Positions 38,687-49,064 of a DNA stretch of 64,000 nucleotides are shown here, piece after piece. Below the pieces are notes generated by a model. The model saw nothing but the letters and a program-made list of their open reading frames with translations, had not been told where the DNA came from and made no database searches. The DNA is taken from NCBI RefSeq assembly GCF_004565475.1, contig NZ_SRHX01000001.1, positions 62,001 to 126,000 of the forward strand, read 5' to 3'. Each line of letters starts with the position of its first letter. Positions within the stretch are counted from its first letter, which is position 1. A program made the translations under genes and the position numbers. The stretch comes from Lonepinella koalarum. Its GTDB lineage: Bacteria; Pseudomonadota; Gammaproteobacteria; Enterobacterales; Pasteurellaceae.

Positions 38687-39616
38687 TCAGCTTTTTCTAT
38701 TTAACCAAGCCATATACTCCGCCACACCCTCTGCCACGGATTTAAATTGATAATCACAACCTGCGGCACGCAGTTTGGTTAAGTCCGCTTGGGTATATTC
38801 TTGGTAGCGAGATTTTAAATGGTCTGGGAATGGGATGGTTTCGATTTCGCCTTTGCCGTGGTGTTTTAACACAGCTTGTGCCACTGCAAGGAAACTTTCC
38901 GCTTTGCCTGTGCCGAGATTAAAAATGCCTGATATGCCATGTTGCCACGCCCAAAGATTCACTTGAGCCACATCACCTACATAAATAAAATCACGCAAGA
39001 AATGCTCAGAACCTGCGAATAATTTTGGATTTTCGCCATTTAAAATTTGGTTATTTAAATGGAATGCGACACTTGCCATAGAACCTTTGTGTTGTTCTTT
39101 CGGACCATACACATTGAAATATTTAAAGCCACAAACAGGCGAACTAGCTTCCGGCAAAATGGTACGTACATATTGATCAAATAAGAATTTCGAATAACCG
39201 TAGGCATTGAGTGGACCTTCAAATTTTCGTTCCTCTACGAATTCGGTTTTGTCGCCGTAGGTCGCTGCGCTAGATGCGTAGAAGAAAGGAATTTCACGCT
39301 CGAGGCAATAATGTAATAATTCTTTGGAATATTCGTAATTATTGTGCATGAGGTATTTGCCATCCCATTCAGTGGTGGCAGAACAAGCACCTTGGTGGAA
39401 AATAACATCGATCTCACCGATGTCATCGCCTGCCATAATAGATGCGATAAAATCATCTTTATCGCAATAATCCGCAATATCTAAATCAACTAAATTAATA
39501 AATTTAGTGCCATCTTTTAGGTTATCCACTACTAAAATATCTGTGTGACCTATCTCGTTTAAGGCTTTCACGATATTGCTACCGATCATGCCTGCTCCGC
39601 CAGTTACGATGATCAT
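38687..39616 (-). CDS. hldD: ADP-L-glycero-D-manno-heptose 6-epimerase
   Basis: Last enzyme of ADP-heptose synthesis, providing the sugar donor used by WaaC and WaaF. The 309-aa short-chain dehydrogenase begins [14 protein letters not shown] with the NADP Rossmann loop, contains the catalytic YGYSK (YxxxK) and the [17 protein letters not shown] signature. The island (27.4-38.6 kb) separates it from waaF/waaC. Confidence 0.96.
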   Translation of the reverse strand: MIIVTGGAGMIGSNIVKALNEIGHTDILVVDNLKDGTKFINLVDLDIADYCDKDDFIASIMAGDDIGEIDVIFHQGACSATTEWDGKYLMHNNYEYSKELLHYCLEREIPFFYASSAATYGDKTEFVEERKFEGPLNAYGYSKFLFDQYVRTILPEASSPVCGFKYFNVYGPKEQHKGSMASVAFHLNNQILNGENPKLFAGSEHFLRDFIYVGDVAQVNLWAWQHGISGIFNLGTGKAESFLAVAQAVLKHHGKGEIETIPFPDHLKSRYQEYTQADLTKLRAAGCDYQFKSVAEGVAEYMAWLNRKS

Positions 39617-39654
39617 ATATATTCCCCTTTGTCAGTTTAATTTGTTTATTATAC

Positions 39655-39687
39655 AAAAATGCGGTGAAAAAAACACCGCACTTTTTT
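39655..39687 (-). terminator. Uptake-signal-pair terminator downstream of maoP
   Basis: AAAAATGCGGTG faces CACCGCACTTTTTT with a short A-rich loop. On the minus strand it follows maoP; one arm is a complete uptake signal. Confidence 0.75.
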
Positions 39688-39701
39688 AGTCTTTATGCTA
39701 A

Positions 39702-40031
39702 TTAATCGTTCGCATTAAACTCATCAAGATTATCACTCACTACACCTGAAAGGGTATAAACACGTTTAATAGTGTTTACGCGTGAGCGGTATTTATTCCA
39801 AGTTTTCTCGAAAAAAGTTTCCGCTGGGCGTTCACCACGACAGAATGCCACGAAGTTTTTTTCATCTGCGGTTTTCGCTTTGCGAGAACCTTCATCTAAG
39901 GCTTTGAATGCCTGACCATATTGTTCTAAGGCTTGCGATTCTTTAATGGTATAATCACCGTGGCGAGCGAAACCACGTGGGTAATTTTTGTCATCAAAGA
40001 AACGACGTTCTACACTAAAACTTTCAGCCAT
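39702..40031 (-). CDS. maoP: MaoP (YifE) family protein
   Basis: DUF413-family protein of 109 aa, similar to E. coli YifE/MaoP, a factor needed to organise the Ori macrodomain. The N-terminus MAESFSVERRFFDDKNYPRGFARHGDYTIKE and the later FCRGERPAET segment match that family as I remember it. A role in chromosome organisation is inferred from E. coli; I did not look for the maoS target site. Confidence 0.85.
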   Translation of the reverse strand: MAESFSVERRFFDDKNYPRGFARHGDYTIKESQALEQYGQAFKALDEGSRKAKTADEKNFVAFCRGERPAETFFEKTWNKYRSRVNTIKRVYTLSGVVSDNLDEFNAND

Positions 40032-40053
40032 AATCTACTCCATTTTCCTAAGG

Positions 40054-40674
40054 TTATTTTTTCAATAATTGTTTTACTGTTTCTACATAATCTGCCACGA
40101 AATCATCACGAGATAAGCCTTCCGGGTTTACTCGGTATTTGCCGTTGACATAAAAATCTGGCACACCACGCACATCTAATTGTTCCGCTAGATTAGTTTG
40201 GGTTTTCACTAAGGCGGTTACCGCAAAGCTGTTAATTCCACCATCAAATTGTTCTGCCGTAACGCCGTTGTCAATGAAGATTTGACGAATATCGTTCATT
40301 GATTTTAAGCTATTTTTTTGAGCGGCGTCGAATAATGGTTTTTTGACTTTATCTTCTGCCCCTAATGCCATAGCTAACGCCCAAGCTCGAGTAAGGTTTT
40401 CTGATTGAGCGCCTAAAAAATTCACATGATATTGTTTAAATGTCGCATCTGCTGGAATATTTTCTTTCACTTTTTTGGGGATCTCATATTGCATTTCAAA
40501 CGCATAGCAATGTGGACAATAGAACGAGAAAAATTCGATTACTTCAGTTTTTTCCGAATGTGGACGACTAAGGGTAATGTATTGTTCACCGTCTTTTAAT
40601 TCTGCGGCTTGCAGATTAAAACTGGCAGCCGCCATGGTGACTGCGGCGATTAAGCTAACGAGAAATTTTTTCAT
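40054..40674 (-). CDS. dsbA: Thiol:disulfide interchange protein DsbA
   Basis: Periplasmic oxidase that makes disulfide bonds in exported proteins, including LptD in this window. The 206-aa precursor has a signal peptide ending near NLQA (about residue 23) and the active site FYCPHCYAF with C53 and C56. The start MKKFLVSL is chosen over the Met at 40692 because AAGGA is properly spaced and the signal peptide begins there. It follows yihD by about 20 nt. Confidence 0.95.
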   Translation of the reverse strand: MKKFLVSLIAAVTMAAASFNLQAAELKDGEQYITLSRPHSEKTEVIEFFSFYCPHCYAFEMQYEIPKKVKENIPADATFKQYHVNFLGAQSENLTRAWALAMALGAEDKVKKPLFDAAQKNSLKSMNDIRQIFIDNGVTAEQFDGGINSFAVTALVKTQTNLAEQLDVRGVPDFYVNGKYRVNPEGLSRDDFVADYVETVKQLLKK

Positions 40675-40694
40675 GATCGGGTTTCCTTGCAATA

Positions 40695-40964
40695 TTATTT
40701 TAAAATGCCACGAGCTTTAAGCAGAGCGGTTTTAAAATCTTCTTCATAATCTTTTTTGATCCCCGGAATGGGCTCATGTTTATCTTTACCATGCATCTTG
40801 AGCTGATAAATAATCACTTCATCAGACAACTCGGTGAGCGGTTTTTCAAAGCCAGCTTCATCCGCAATCGCTTGTAAAATTTGCATTAAACTCATTTCAG
40901 GGTCTTTATTAGACCAATAAGGCTGTAAAAGTTCCAACACTTCATTTAAACGATGACATTTCAT
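40695..40964 (-). CDS. yihD: YihD family protein (DUF1040)
   Basis: An 89-aa cytoplasmic protein matching YihD/DUF1040 (start MKCHRLNEVLELLQPYWSNK). In E. coli yihD also precedes dsbA, so the gene order is conserved. Its function is unknown; the gene pair is divergent from mobA. Confidence 0.88.
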   Translation of the reverse strand: MKCHRLNEVLELLQPYWSNKDPEMSLMQILQAIADEAGFEKPLTELSDEVIIYQLKMHGKDKHEPIPGIKKDYEEDFKTALLKARGILK

Positions 40965-41032
40965 AATCTTTCCCTTTTATATTAAGATAGCTGACGCAGA
41001 ATGATACTTGAATTAAAGGCGAATGACAAACA

Positions 41033-41617
41033 ATGATAACGATAAGTGCGGTAATTTTAGCAGGTGGCAAGGCAAGGCGGATGCAAGGCGCCGATAAAGG
41101 GCTGCAAATTCTGGCTGGAAAGCCATTGGTTGAGCATATTCTCCGTCGCTTACAAGCACAATTAGAGGATATTGCGATTAATGCTAATCGGCATATTGAA
41201 CAGTACCAGCAATTTGGTTTACCTATTTTTAGCGATGAATTAGTGGATTTTCAGGGACCATTAAGCGGAATATTGACGGGACTAAAACGGGCTGAAACCG
41301 ATTATGTGTTATTTGTGCCTTGCGATTGCCCTTTTTTGCCGTTAAATTTATTAGAAAAATTAAAAAGTGCGGTGTTAATTTCGCAAAGTTTAGTGGCTTA
41401 TGCTAGCGATGGTGAACGTGAGCATCCGACATTTTGTTTAATTTCTCGTCAATTATTCTCCGCACTTTCTGCTTATTTAAATCAAGGTGAACGGCGAATG
41501 TTGCAATTTATGCGTGAACAAGGGGCGATTGCTGTAGATTTTTCTGAGCAGAAAGATGCTTTTCACAATTTTAATACCTTACAGGAGTTAGCTGATGCAA
41601 ATCATCAAACGTTGTGA
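41033..41617 (+). CDS. mobA: Molybdenum cofactor guanylyltransferase
   Basis: Attaches GMP to molybdopterin, giving the cofactor of formate dehydrogenases and other oxidoreductases; selenocysteine-containing formate dehydrogenase would need both this and the sel genes. The 194-aa product has the nucleotide loop LAGGKARRMQGADKG near residues 9-23 and VPCDCPFLP. It overlaps tag by 23 nt. Confidence 0.93.
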   Translation: MITISAVILAGGKARRMQGADKGLQILAGKPLVEHILRRLQAQLEDIAINANRHIEQYQQFGLPIFSDELVDFQGPLSGILTGLKRAETDYVLFVPCDCPFLPLNLLEKLKSAVLISQSLVAYASDGEREHPTFCLISRQLFSALSAYLNQGERRMLQFMREQGAIAVDFSEQKDAFHNFNTLQELADANHQTL

Positions 41618-42152
41618 TTGGGCGGGGAACTTGCCAATTTATCAAGATTATCACGATAAGGAATGGGGCAAGCCTGAATTTAATAGTCAGAAATTATTTG
41701 AGAAACTTTGCTTGGAGGGACAACAAGCAGGCTTATCTTGGATAACTGTTCTCAAAAAACGCGAGGCTTATCGTGAAGCCTTTTATCAATTTGATCCTGT
41801 AAAGATTGCACAAATGACGGAAAAGGATATTGATCGTTTAATGCAAAATGTGGGCTTAATTCGTCATCGAGCCAAGTTACAAGCTATTGTTAAAAATGCC
41901 AAAGCCTATTTAGCCATGCAAAAGTGCGGTGAAAATTTTGCCGATTTTATTTGGGCGTTTGTTGATCATCAACCGCAAATTAATGATGTACCCAGTTTGG
42001 ATGTTGTACCAGCAAAAACCGCCACATCAAAAGCGATGTCAAAGGCATTAAAGCAAAAAGGCTTTGTGTTTGTCGGTGAGACTACATGTTATGCGTTTAT
42101 GCAATCTATGGGATTGGTGAACGATCATTTGAATGATTGTTTTTGTAAATAA
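41595..42152 (+). CDS. tag: DNA-3-methyladenine glycosylase I
   Basis: Removes 3-methyladenine from alkylated DNA. The 185-aa product has the zinc-binding Cys and His residues of the family (KRCDWAG, YQDYHDKEWG and the C-terminal NDHLNDCF) and the GLSWITVLKKREAYREAF segment. The start lies within mobA, so expression is coupled. Confidence 0.94.
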   Translation: MQIIKRCDWAGNLPIYQDYHDKEWGKPEFNSQKLFEKLCLEGQQAGLSWITVLKKREAYREAFYQFDPVKIAQMTEKDIDRLMQNVGLIRHRAKLQAIVKNAKAYLAMQKCGENFADFIWAFVDHQPQINDVPSLDVVPAKTATSKAMSKALKQKGFVFVGETTCYAFMQSMGLVNDHLNDCFCK

Positions 42153-42206
42153 AATGCTTTTTGATATGGTTTTCTTGTATAATCACTTTAATTTTAATCA
42201 CGTAGA

Positions 42207-44588
42207 ATGGTTAACCAAATGCAGAAAAATTATTATACGTTACTTTCTTTATCAATTTTGAGCGCACTTTATAGTTCGAGCAGTTTAGCAAATATTGATG
42301 ATTTACGTCAGCGTTGTTTAGCTGGTGTACCACAAATTTCGGGCGAAGTGGTGCAAGGTGATCCGAATGATCAGCCCGTTTATATTGAAGCAGATAAGGC
42401 GAATGTTGTTAATCCAAGCCGAGCGGTTTATAACGGTGAAGTGGATTTCAAACAAGGTAATCGTCATTTACAAGCAGATGAAGTGGAAGTGACCCAATCG
42501 GGCGATGGGGATAATACACAGCGTTATGCCTATGTGCGAGGTGGCTTTGATTATAAAGATGATTTAATCAAAATTAACGGTGATAATGCCAAAGTGCATT
42601 TAAACAGCAAAGATACCGATATTACGAATGGTAATTATCAATTAGTTGGTCGTCAAGGGCGCGGTACGGCGGAAACATCTGAAATACGTGAGGGTTATCG
42701 TTTATTTAAAAACGCGACGTTCACATCTTGTTTGCCTGATGACAATGCGTGGCAAATTGATGCGAGTGAAATGAAGCAATATGTTCAAGAAGAATATGCT
42801 GAAATGTGGCATGCTCGCTTTAAAGTGGCTGGTGTGCCTGTTTTCTATACGCCATATTTGCAATTACCATTGGGTGATCGTCGCCGTTCAGGCTTGTTAA
42901 TTCCAAGTGCGGGAAGTTCAAGCCGTGACGGTTATTGGTATGCTCAACCGATTTACTGGAATATTGCACCCAACTATGATGCGACCTTTACGCCTAAATA
43001 CATGTCAGACCGTGGCTGGCAAATGAATGGCGAATTCCGTTATTTAAATGCGTTGGGAGAAGGGAAACTTGCAGCCGAATATTTAGGTAAAGATCGTTAC
43101 AATGAATACACAGGTTCGGATGAGGATAGAAAACGACATTTATTTTACTGGGCGCATAATGCAAAGTTATGGGATAACTGGCGGTTAAATGTGGATTATA
43201 CCAAAGTGAGTGATAAACGTTATTTCAGTGATTTTGATTCCGATTATGGGAGCAGTACCGACGGCTACGCCACTCAATATGCGCGCCTGTCTTATTATCA
43301 ACCGAACTGGAATTTTGCCGTTTCTATTAAAAAATTCCAAGTGTTTGATGATGTGGACATCGGACCATATCGTGCCTTACCACAAATTGATTTTAACTAT
43401 TATAAGAATGGCTTAGCCAACGGTTGGGCAGATTTCAAATTATTTGCTCAAGCGGTACATTTTGATAATGACAGTTCAAGTATGCCAACCGCATGGCGTT
43501 ATCATGTGGAACCTAGTATTAATGTGCCATTCTCCAATCGTTATGGTAGTCTAAATATTGAAACTAAACTTTATGCCACCCATTATCAGCAAAAAGCAGG
43601 AACGGGAGAGGATGCGAATACGCAGGGTTCAGTAAATCGTGTGTTACCGCAAGTCAAAGTAGATTTACAAACGGTATTAGCGAGCAAAGAAACCTTATTT
43701 AAAGGCTATATGCAAACTATTGAACCGCATGTGCAATATTTGTATCGTCCGTATAAAGATCAAAGTAATATCGGTTCAAAACAGCATTCTAGTTATTTAG
43801 GGTTAGGTTATGATTCTGCTTTGTTACAACAAGATTATTATTCTTTATTCCGCGACCGTCGTTATAGTGGGTTAGATAGAATTGCGTCAGCTAATCAATT
43901 TACTTTGGGGGGAACAACCCGTTTTTATGATAAAAACTCAGAAGAACGGTTTAATTTGTCTTTAGGGCAAATTATTTATCTGAATAATTCTCGTATTGAC
44001 GATACGACAGAAAATAGTACTACAGGGCGTTCGTCTTCTTGGGCCTTAGAAAGTAATTGGAAACTTAATGATAAATGGAATTGGAAAGGCAGTTATCAAT
44101 ATGATACGCGTTTAGATGCAACATCATTGATGAATTCTACCTTAGAATATAATCCAGAGCGTAATAATTTAGTGCAGTTGAATTATCGTTATGCGAGTAA
44201 GGAATATATTAACCAGAACTTGACTTCAAGTGTGAACCGTTACAACCAAGATATTCAACAAGTTGGGGCTGTGGTGGCTTGGGAAGTAGCAGATAATTGG
44301 GCTGTGGTCGGTCGTTATTATCATGATGTTGCCTTAAACAAACCCGTAGAACAATATGCCGGCGTGCAATACAACAGCTGTTGTTGGGCTGTGGGCGTGG
44401 GTGTTCGTCGTTACTTGGTGAATGAAAACGCAAAACGTCAATACAGTGGTGAAAAAGATACCTTGTACGATCACGGCATCGGCGTGACCTTTGAATTACG
44501 CGGCTTAGGTGGCAACGATCACCGTAGCGGTATTGTGCGGATGTTAGATAAAGGCATGTTGCCTTATATTAAATCACCAGAGTTGTAA
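42207..44588 (+). CDS. lptD: LPS-assembly protein LptD
   Basis: Outer-membrane beta barrel that, with LptE, inserts LPS into the outer leaflet. The 793-aa precursor has a signal peptide (cleavage after SSLA), the periplasmic OstA domain ([12 protein letters not shown]), and the barrel. The four disulfide cysteines of the family are visible: [15 protein letters not shown], and the adjacent pair in NSCCWAVG. A second Met at 42219 could be the start. Confidence 0.95.
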   Translation: MVNQMQKNYYTLLSLSILSALYSSSSLANIDDLRQRCLAGVPQISGEVVQGDPNDQPVYIEADKANVVNPSRAVYNGEVDFKQGNRHLQADEVEVTQSGDGDNTQRYAYVRGGFDYKDDLIKINGDNAKVHLNSKDTDITNGNYQLVGRQGRGTAETSEIREGYRLFKNATFTSCLPDDNAWQIDASEMKQYVQEEYAEMWHARFKVAGVPVFYTPYLQLPLGDRRRSGLLIPSAGSSSRDGYWYAQPIYWNIAPNYDATFTPKYMSDRGWQMNGEFRYLNALGEGKLAAEYLGKDRYNEYTGSDEDRKRHLFYWAHNAKLWDNWRLNVDYTKVSDKRYFSDFDSDYGSSTDGYATQYARLSYYQPNWNFAVSIKKFQVFDDVDIGPYRALPQIDFNYYKNGLANGWADFKLFAQAVHFDNDSSSMPTAWRYHVEPSINVPFSNRYGSLNIETKLYATHYQQKAGTGEDANTQGSVNRVLPQVKVDLQTVLASKETLFKGYMQTIEPHVQYLYRPYKDQSNIGSKQHSSYLGLGYDSALLQQDYYSLFRDRRYSGLDRIASANQFTLGGTTRFYDKNSEERFNLSLGQIIYLNNSRIDDTTENSTTGRSSSWALESNWKLNDKWNWKGSYQYDTRLDATSLMNSTLEYNPERNNLVQLNYRYASKEYINQNLTSSVNRYNQDIQQVGAVVAWEVADNWAVVGRYYHDVALNKPVEQYAGVQYNSCCWAVGVGVRRYLVNENAKRQYSGEKDTLYDHGIGVTFELRGLGGNDHRSGIVRMLDKGMLPYIKSPEL

Positions 44589-44629
44589 TGGGTGGCTACT
44601 CCGTTTTTTGAGCCATAACAGGGTCACTA

Positions 44630-44658
44630 AAGCGTAAGCTATTTTACGCTTATTTTTA
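44630..44658 (+). terminator. Terminator downstream of lptD
   Basis: AAGCGTAA (44630-44637) pairs with TTACGCTT (44644-44651), followed by ATTTTT. Confidence 0.8.
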
Positions 44659-44722
44659 GTTATTGTGCAATTTTGGCTTTTGCTATAAGATTTTTGTCAT
44701 ATCAACCGAATTATTTATCATC

Positions 44723-45277
44723 ATGACAGAAACGCTTTTTCAACATCGTAAACAACCCGAAATCTGCCCGCAATGTGGTTCGCCATTACATATTCGGCAA
44801 GGTAAAAAAGGCTTGTTTTTAGGCTGTTCGGCTTATCCGCAGTGTGACTATTTAAAACCTTTGCAGGTACAATCTGAACATAAGATCTTAAAACAATTAA
44901 CGGAAGTTTGTCCCCACTGTGGGCGTCCTTTACAAGTGAAACAAGGTAGTTTTGGCATTTTTATTGGGTGTAGTGGTTATCCTGATTGTCATTTTATTGT
45001 GCAAGAAAAACAAGATGAGCCTGAACAATCCTTTGCTTGTCCTGAATGTGGCAAAGGTCAGTTAGTCGCTCGGCGTGGGCGACAAGGTAAGACTTTTTAT
45101 GCTTGTAATCAATTTCCCCGTTGTAAATTCACTTTAGCTGGTCAGCCTTATCAGGTTAGCTGTCCAAACTGCGGTGCAAATATCTCCAGTTTAAAAAAAT
45201 CCAGCGAAACACACCGCACTTTTGTGTGTGCCAATCGGTTGTGTAAACACATCTTTGATGTGGAAATAGCGGATTAA
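44723..45277 (+). CDS. yrdD: Zinc-ribbon protein of the topoisomerase I C-terminal type (YrdD-like)
   Basis: A 184-aa cytoplasmic protein made of repeated topoisomerase-type zinc ribbons. The cysteine pairs CPQCG, CSAYPQC, CPHCG, CSGYPDC, CPECG, CNQFPRC and CPNCG are evident. It matches E. coli YrdD in size and plan. The start MTETLFQHRKQ is chosen over the ORF start at 44663. It has no topoisomerase catalytic domain; its role is unknown but DNA binding is likely. Confidence 0.85.
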   Translation: MTETLFQHRKQPEICPQCGSPLHIRQGKKGLFLGCSAYPQCDYLKPLQVQSEHKILKQLTEVCPHCGRPLQVKQGSFGIFIGCSGYPDCHFIVQEKQDEPEQSFACPECGKGQLVARRGRQGKTFYACNQFPRCKFTLAGQPYQVSCPNCGANISSLKKSSETHRTFVCANRLCKHIFDVEIAD

Positions 45278-45282
45278 CTGGC

Positions 45283-45576
45283 TTACAAGGCAAATTGTGG
45301 CGAATATTGTTCCGTTAAGGTGACAAATTGTGTCATGTTAATGGGTTGAATATGATCCTTTAATAAGGTCAAATTCGGATGTTGTTGTAAATGGCGGGCG
45401 ATCAAATCTTCTTGCATAACGTAACCCTTTTTGACGTGTTGCAATAATGCAACTTGTTTCACCATTAATAATACCCCGTCGCCCCACAACACTACCGCAT
45501 CTTGCTCGGTGAGTTGAGCAAAATAGCGTTGTAATTCAGTTGCACTATATTGTGCATTGGAAAAGGTATAAAGCAT
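45283..45576 (-). CDS. tusB: Sulfurtransferase complex subunit TusB
   Basis: DsrH-like subunit of the TusBCD complex that relays sulfur for 2-thiouridine synthesis in tRNA. The 97-aa product is small, with the DAVVLWGDGVLLM core typical of TusB/DsrH. It is the last gene of a tusD-tusC-tusB run, 10 nt after tusC. Confidence 0.88.
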   Translation of the reverse strand: MLYTFSNAQYSATELQRYFAQLTEQDAVVLWGDGVLLMVKQVALLQHVKKGYVMQEDLIARHLQQHPNLTLLKDHIQPINMTQFVTLTEQYSPQFAL

Positions 45577-45586
45577 GGAGAATTCC

Positions 45587-45949
45587 TTAAAATGTTAATA
45601 TTTTTTCCGCACTTTTTAATTTTTCGATCAGCGAAGTGCGGTCTATTTTTTGGCAATTTATAATGAATTCAGCTTGATCTAAGCCGTATTGTTGCAAGGA
45701 TTGTTGGCAGACAAAACGTTGTTCAATTTCGTATAAATCGAGTAATTTAAAGGCGTGAATAAAATCTTTCTGCAGAATTAATTCGGGTTGTTGATCGGTT
45801 AGCAGATTGAATACACCATCATCTAAAAAAAATACCCCAATTTGGTCTTCTTCGCAAAAAGCAGACGCTGCCAGTACAGCATCTAAACCTTCTCGGCTAA
45901 TGGCATTGCCGTGGGGCGCAGTTTTAAAGACAAAAGCCAGTTTAATCAT
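45587..45949 (-). CDS. tusC: Sulfurtransferase complex subunit TusC
   Basis: DsrF-like subunit of TusBCD. The 120-aa product begins [21 protein letters not shown] and has [11 protein letters not shown], both typical for TusC. Its start overlaps the tusD stop by 4 nt. Confidence 0.9.
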   Translation of the reverse strand: MIKLAFVFKTAPHGNAISREGLDAVLAASAFCEEDQIGVFFLDDGVFNLLTDQQPELILQKDFIHAFKLLDLYEIEQRFVCQQSLQQYGLDQAEFIINCQKIDRTSLIEKLKSAEKILTF

Positions 45950-46299
45950 AGGGTGATCACTCGGTCGGCTTGCAACATGGCTGCACTAAACTCCCCCAGA
46001 CCGGCTAACACAAAATGTGGCGCCAAGTTCTGTTCAATAATACCACGCCGTTGGCTAGCACTAATGCATAAATGCAGCGGGATTTGATATTGTTGGCTGA
46101 GTTGTTGCCATGCTTTTTGTAGGTTAAATTCATCATTGGCGGGGGATACGCAAGCATTGCCATTGCTGACACCTTGTTGGAAAAAGAAAATCTGGCTAAT
46201 TTGATGACCTTTTTGCAATAAGGAGGTAGCAAATTGATAGGCGAAAAATGCCCCTTGTGAACCATAAACAGGGCTTTTGATGGCAAGTACATAGCGCAT
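45946..46299 (-). CDS. tusD: Sulfurtransferase complex subunit TusD
   Basis: Sulfur-carrying DsrE-like subunit of TusBCD. The 117-aa product has the catalytic Cys in [13 protein letters not shown] and the [16 protein letters not shown] helix of the DsrE fold. It follows the YheO-like regulator by one base, so the four genes form one operon. Confidence 0.92.
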   Translation of the reverse strand: MRYVLAIKSPVYGSQGAFFAYQFATSLLQKGHQISQIFFFQQGVSNGNACVSPANDEFNLQKAWQQLSQQYQIPLHLCISASQRRGIIEQNLAPHFVLAGLGEFSAAMLQADRVITL

Positions 46300-46300
46300 T

Positions 46301-46966
46301 TTAATCTTCGTTATCCTGTTTAATTTGGCGAATATAGAGATAGACCGTATGGCGCGAAATATCTAAGCGTTCCGCTACTAAATTAATCGCATCTTTAATA
46401 TCAAAAATGCCTTTTTCATACAAAGAAACAACAATTTGACGATTTTTATTATTGTTTGCCACGAGGCGATCCGCACTGATTTCTTCGATGGTTTTTTCCA
46501 CGGTTTGTACCACCAAATCTTCCACCGAACTGGCGAAATTGACAGATGAGGTTTCATCGTGTTCAGGCGTTGGCATTAAGGTTTGTAGAAATTGTGAAAC
46601 CGGTACATCTAAATTAATATTAATACACAATAAACCGATAATACGTTGATTTTTGTTACGAATAGCAATGGTCACTGATTTCATTAATCCACTGCTTTTG
46701 GCTTTGGTAAAATAAGGTTTAGACACACTTTCATTCTTCATACTATGCAGAGATTGTAGAGCACGATCGGTCATGGGTGAACCCACTTGACGGTTAGTAT
46801 TGTGTCCATTGGCAATATAAATGGCAGAATGCTCAAAATCTTCTAGAGAGTGCAGCACAATTTCACAATGGTTTCCGATTAATGCACTCACACCATCTAC
46901 TACGGCTTTGTAGGAAGTCAAAATCGTCCGATCTTCATCGGTGAAAGGGTGTTTCTCATTTAACAT
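46301..46966 (-). CDS. YheO-like transcriptional regulator
   Basis: A 221-aa predicted DNA-binding protein with an N-terminal PAS-like YheO domain ([22 protein letters not shown]) and a C-terminal helix-turn-helix ([22 protein letters not shown]-type segment near residues 190-215). In gammaproteobacteria it commonly sits between fkpA and tusD, as here. The target genes are unknown. Confidence 0.85.
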   Translation of the reverse strand: MLNEKHPFTDEDRTILTSYKAVVDGVSALIGNHCEIVLHSLEDFEHSAIYIANGHNTNRQVGSPMTDRALQSLHSMKNESVSKPYFTKAKSSGLMKSVTIAIRNKNQRIIGLLCININLDVPVSQFLQTLMPTPEHDETSSVNFASSVEDLVVQTVEKTIEEISADRLVANNNKNRQIVVSLYEKGIFDIKDAINLVAERLDISRHTVYLYIRQIKQDNED

Positions 46967-46984
46967 GGTGATTTCTCAAATAAA

Positions 46985-47022
46985 TCACCGCACTTTTGTC
47001 TTTACTAACAAAAGTGCGGTGA
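46985..47022 (-). terminator. Uptake-signal-pair terminator downstream of fkpA
   Basis: TCACCGCACTTTTGT faces ACAAAAGTGCGGTGA, a 15-bp perfect stem made of two uptake signals between fkpA and the YheO-like gene. Confidence 0.8.
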
Positions 47023-47031
47023 GAATTTTTG

Positions 47032-47802
47032 TTATTTCGCTGAGTTAGCCGGTGTTACATCTAACACTTCAAGTTCAAAATAAAGGGTCGAATTAGCCGG
47101 GATTTGTCCCATATCTTGTTCACCATAAGCCAACGCTGGTGGCACCACTAATTCAATTTTTCCGCCTTTTTTGATTAGTTGTAAACCTTCAACCCAACCG
47201 GGGATTAATTGATTTAATACAAATTCAGCCGGTTCTCCACGTTCTAGCGAACTATCAAATACCGTACCATTGGTTAATTTTCCAGTGTAATGAACTTTGA
47301 TCGTATCTTCTGGTTTGATAGGTTCACCATCACCAGCTTGTTCAATGTGATAAAGTAACCCAGATTGGGTTTCTTGAACGCCTTCTTTTTTCTTGAAATC
47401 AGCAATAAATTTTGCACCGTCTTCTTGTGCTTTTTTCGCTTGTTCAGCCGCTTTCTTTTGCGATTCTGCTTTTAATGTTTCATCTAGCGCTTTTAAAGTA
47501 TTGACGAGTTCCGGATTATTTAAATCCACTTTACCATCTAAGGTATCTTTTAAACCAGATAATAATTTGTCTTGATCGTAAGTTATGAATTCTTTTTGAG
47601 CATCCATCACGCCTTTCAGATCAGTACCAAATAATACACCTACGGCATAGGAATTATCTTTCACATCACCACTCTCAGCTTGAGTTTGGGCTGGTTTTGC
47701 GGCATCTGTGGATGCAGCGGTTTGCTTTTCATTACAAGCGGTGGTGACTATTGCTGCACTAATTAATAGTGCAAGCATAGAAATTTTTTTGATTTTTAGC
47801 AT
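47032..47802 (-). CDS. fkpA: FKBP-type peptidyl-prolyl isomerase FkpA
   Basis: Periplasmic folding catalyst and chaperone. The 256-aa precursor starts with a lipoprotein-like signal (VTTACNEKQ, so the Cys may be lipidated), then a helical dimerisation domain, and a C-terminal FKBP domain with VHYTGKLTNGTVFDSS and IPPALAYG-like VPPALAYGEQDMG. Neighbours slyX and yheO are conserved in this order. Confidence 0.93.
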   Translation of the reverse strand: MLKIKKISMLALLISAAIVTTACNEKQTAASTDAAKPAQTQAESGDVKDNSYAVGVLFGTDLKGVMDAQKEFITYDQDKLLSGLKDTLDGKVDLNNPELVNTLKALDETLKAESQKKAAEQAKKAQEDGAKFIADFKKKEGVQETQSGLLYHIEQAGDGEPIKPEDTIKVHYTGKLTNGTVFDSSLERGEPAEFVLNQLIPGWVEGLQLIKKGGKIELVVPPALAYGEQDMGQIPANSTLYFELEVLDVTPANSAK

Positions 47803-47880
47803 GTGCTATCCTTTTATAGGTTAAAATAACGAGATTAGATTATAGTGCTTATGGCGTTTTGTCAAATAAAGAGAATGAAT

Positions 47881-48090
47881 ATGCAAATAGAAAAACGAAT
47901 TGAAGAATTAGAAATGAAATTGACTTTTCAAGATAATTTATTAGATGAGTTAAATCAGGCTTTGGTTGAACAACAATTTATGATCGATAAAATGCAAATA
48001 CAATTACGCTATTTAGCAAATAAACTAAAAGATATGCAACCTTCAAATCTGGCAACCAGCGCAGAAGAAACGCCACCCCCACATTATTGA
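47881..48090 (+). CDS. slyX: SlyX family coiled-coil protein
   Basis: A 69-aa coiled-coil protein ending EETPPPHY, the hallmark of SlyX. The start [14 protein letters not shown] is chosen from homologue length and an AAAGAG ribosome site 7 nt upstream. It is divergent from fkpA. Its function is not established. Confidence 0.9.
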   Translation: MQIEKRIEELEMKLTFQDNLLDELNQALVEQQFMIDKMQIQLRYLANKLKDMQPSNLATSAEETPPPHY

Positions 48091-48171
48091 TTATGTGATC
48101 TTGCTCACGGTTTTTAATTTTCTTTTCAATTACAATAGAGTTAATCACTACAAACTATCAAGGAGAAAATT

Positions 48172-48387
48172 ATGTTTCCGGAATTTCGTGATTTAATTAC
48201 CAAACTAAAAACTGAAGATGCTCACTTTGCGCGTTTGTTTGATGAACATAATGCGTTGGATCAGAGGATAAAAAATATTGAGAACAACATTGAACTGGCA
48301 ACACCGACCGAAGTGGAAGATTTAAAAAAAGCCAAATTACGTTTAAAAGATGAAATGTACGCAATTTTAAAAAAGACAAGTGAATAA
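48172..48387 (+). CDS. DUF465 family protein (YdcH-like)
   Basis: A 71-aa charged helical protein, MFPEFRDLITKLKTEDAHFA, matching the DUF465/YdcH family. AAGGAG lies 7 nt before the ATG. Unknown function. Confidence 0.85.
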   Translation: MFPEFRDLITKLKTEDAHFARLFDEHNALDQRIKNIENNIELATPTEVEDLKKAKLRLKDEMYAILKKTSE

Positions 48388-48395
48388 TGTTAAGC

Positions 48396-48428
48396 AAAAT
48401 AGTGCGGTGTTTTTCACCGCACTATTTT
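48396..48428. terminator. Convergent terminator, DUF465 gene / asnC
   Basis: AAAATAGTGCGGTG faces CACCGCACTATTTT, a 14-bp perfect stem. Both arms are uptake-signal-like with one base changed (TAGTGCGGT). Confidence 0.8.
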
Positions 48429-48431
48429 ATA

Positions 48432-48884
48432 TTAAGGTTTAATATCTCTTAAAATCGGATTTTGCATTGAAATTAAGGTTTCGGTGGATTGAATTTCATC
48501 AATTAATTGAATCTTAGTGGCGAGTACTTGATGTAATTCGGCAATAGTATGGGTCATGACTTTGATGAAAATTGAATAGTTACCGGTGGTGTAATAGGCT
48601 TCGACTACTTCATCAAAACCTTTTAGTTTATGGATGACTTTATCGTAATCTTTGGCAGATTTTAGGATAATTCCGATAAAACAACACACGTCGTAACCTA
48701 ATTTACGCTCATCAATGCGGACTTTCGTTCCCTCAATAATGCCAGATTGACGCATCTTTTCTACTCGAACATGAATGGTACCGGGGCTCACCCCAAATTT
48801 TTTTGCCATTTCAGCATAAGGCGTACGTGCATCTTGAGTTAAAACACGCAAAATTTGTTGATCTAGTTGGTCGATGGTTTGCAT
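48432..48884 (-). CDS. asnC: Transcriptional regulator AsnC (Lrp family)
   Basis: Lrp/AsnC regulator of 150 aa: an N-terminal helix-turn-helix (LTQDARTPYAEMAKKFGVSP) and a C-terminal RAM ligand domain. It is divergent from asnA, which it activates in E. coli in the absence of asparagine. Confidence 0.95.
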   Translation of the reverse strand: MQTIDQLDQQILRVLTQDARTPYAEMAKKFGVSPGTIHVRVEKMRQSGIIEGTKVRIDERKLGYDVCCFIGIILKSAKDYDKVIHKLKGFDEVVEAYYTTGNYSIFIKVMTHTIAELHQVLATKIQLIDEIQSTETLISMQNPILRDIKP

Positions 48885-49064
48885 AATTTGTTCCTTATTA
48901 GATTTTTTCTAAAAAAACACATGTAAAATTGAATGTTTTAAGCATTATACATAAAAATAGCAGAAATGTATTGAAATTTATGCTTGCTATATTAAATAAT
49001 ATGCAACAAGTGTTACGCACTGAGCGAAACCTTAATTAACAACAATAAAGAGATATTTAAACAA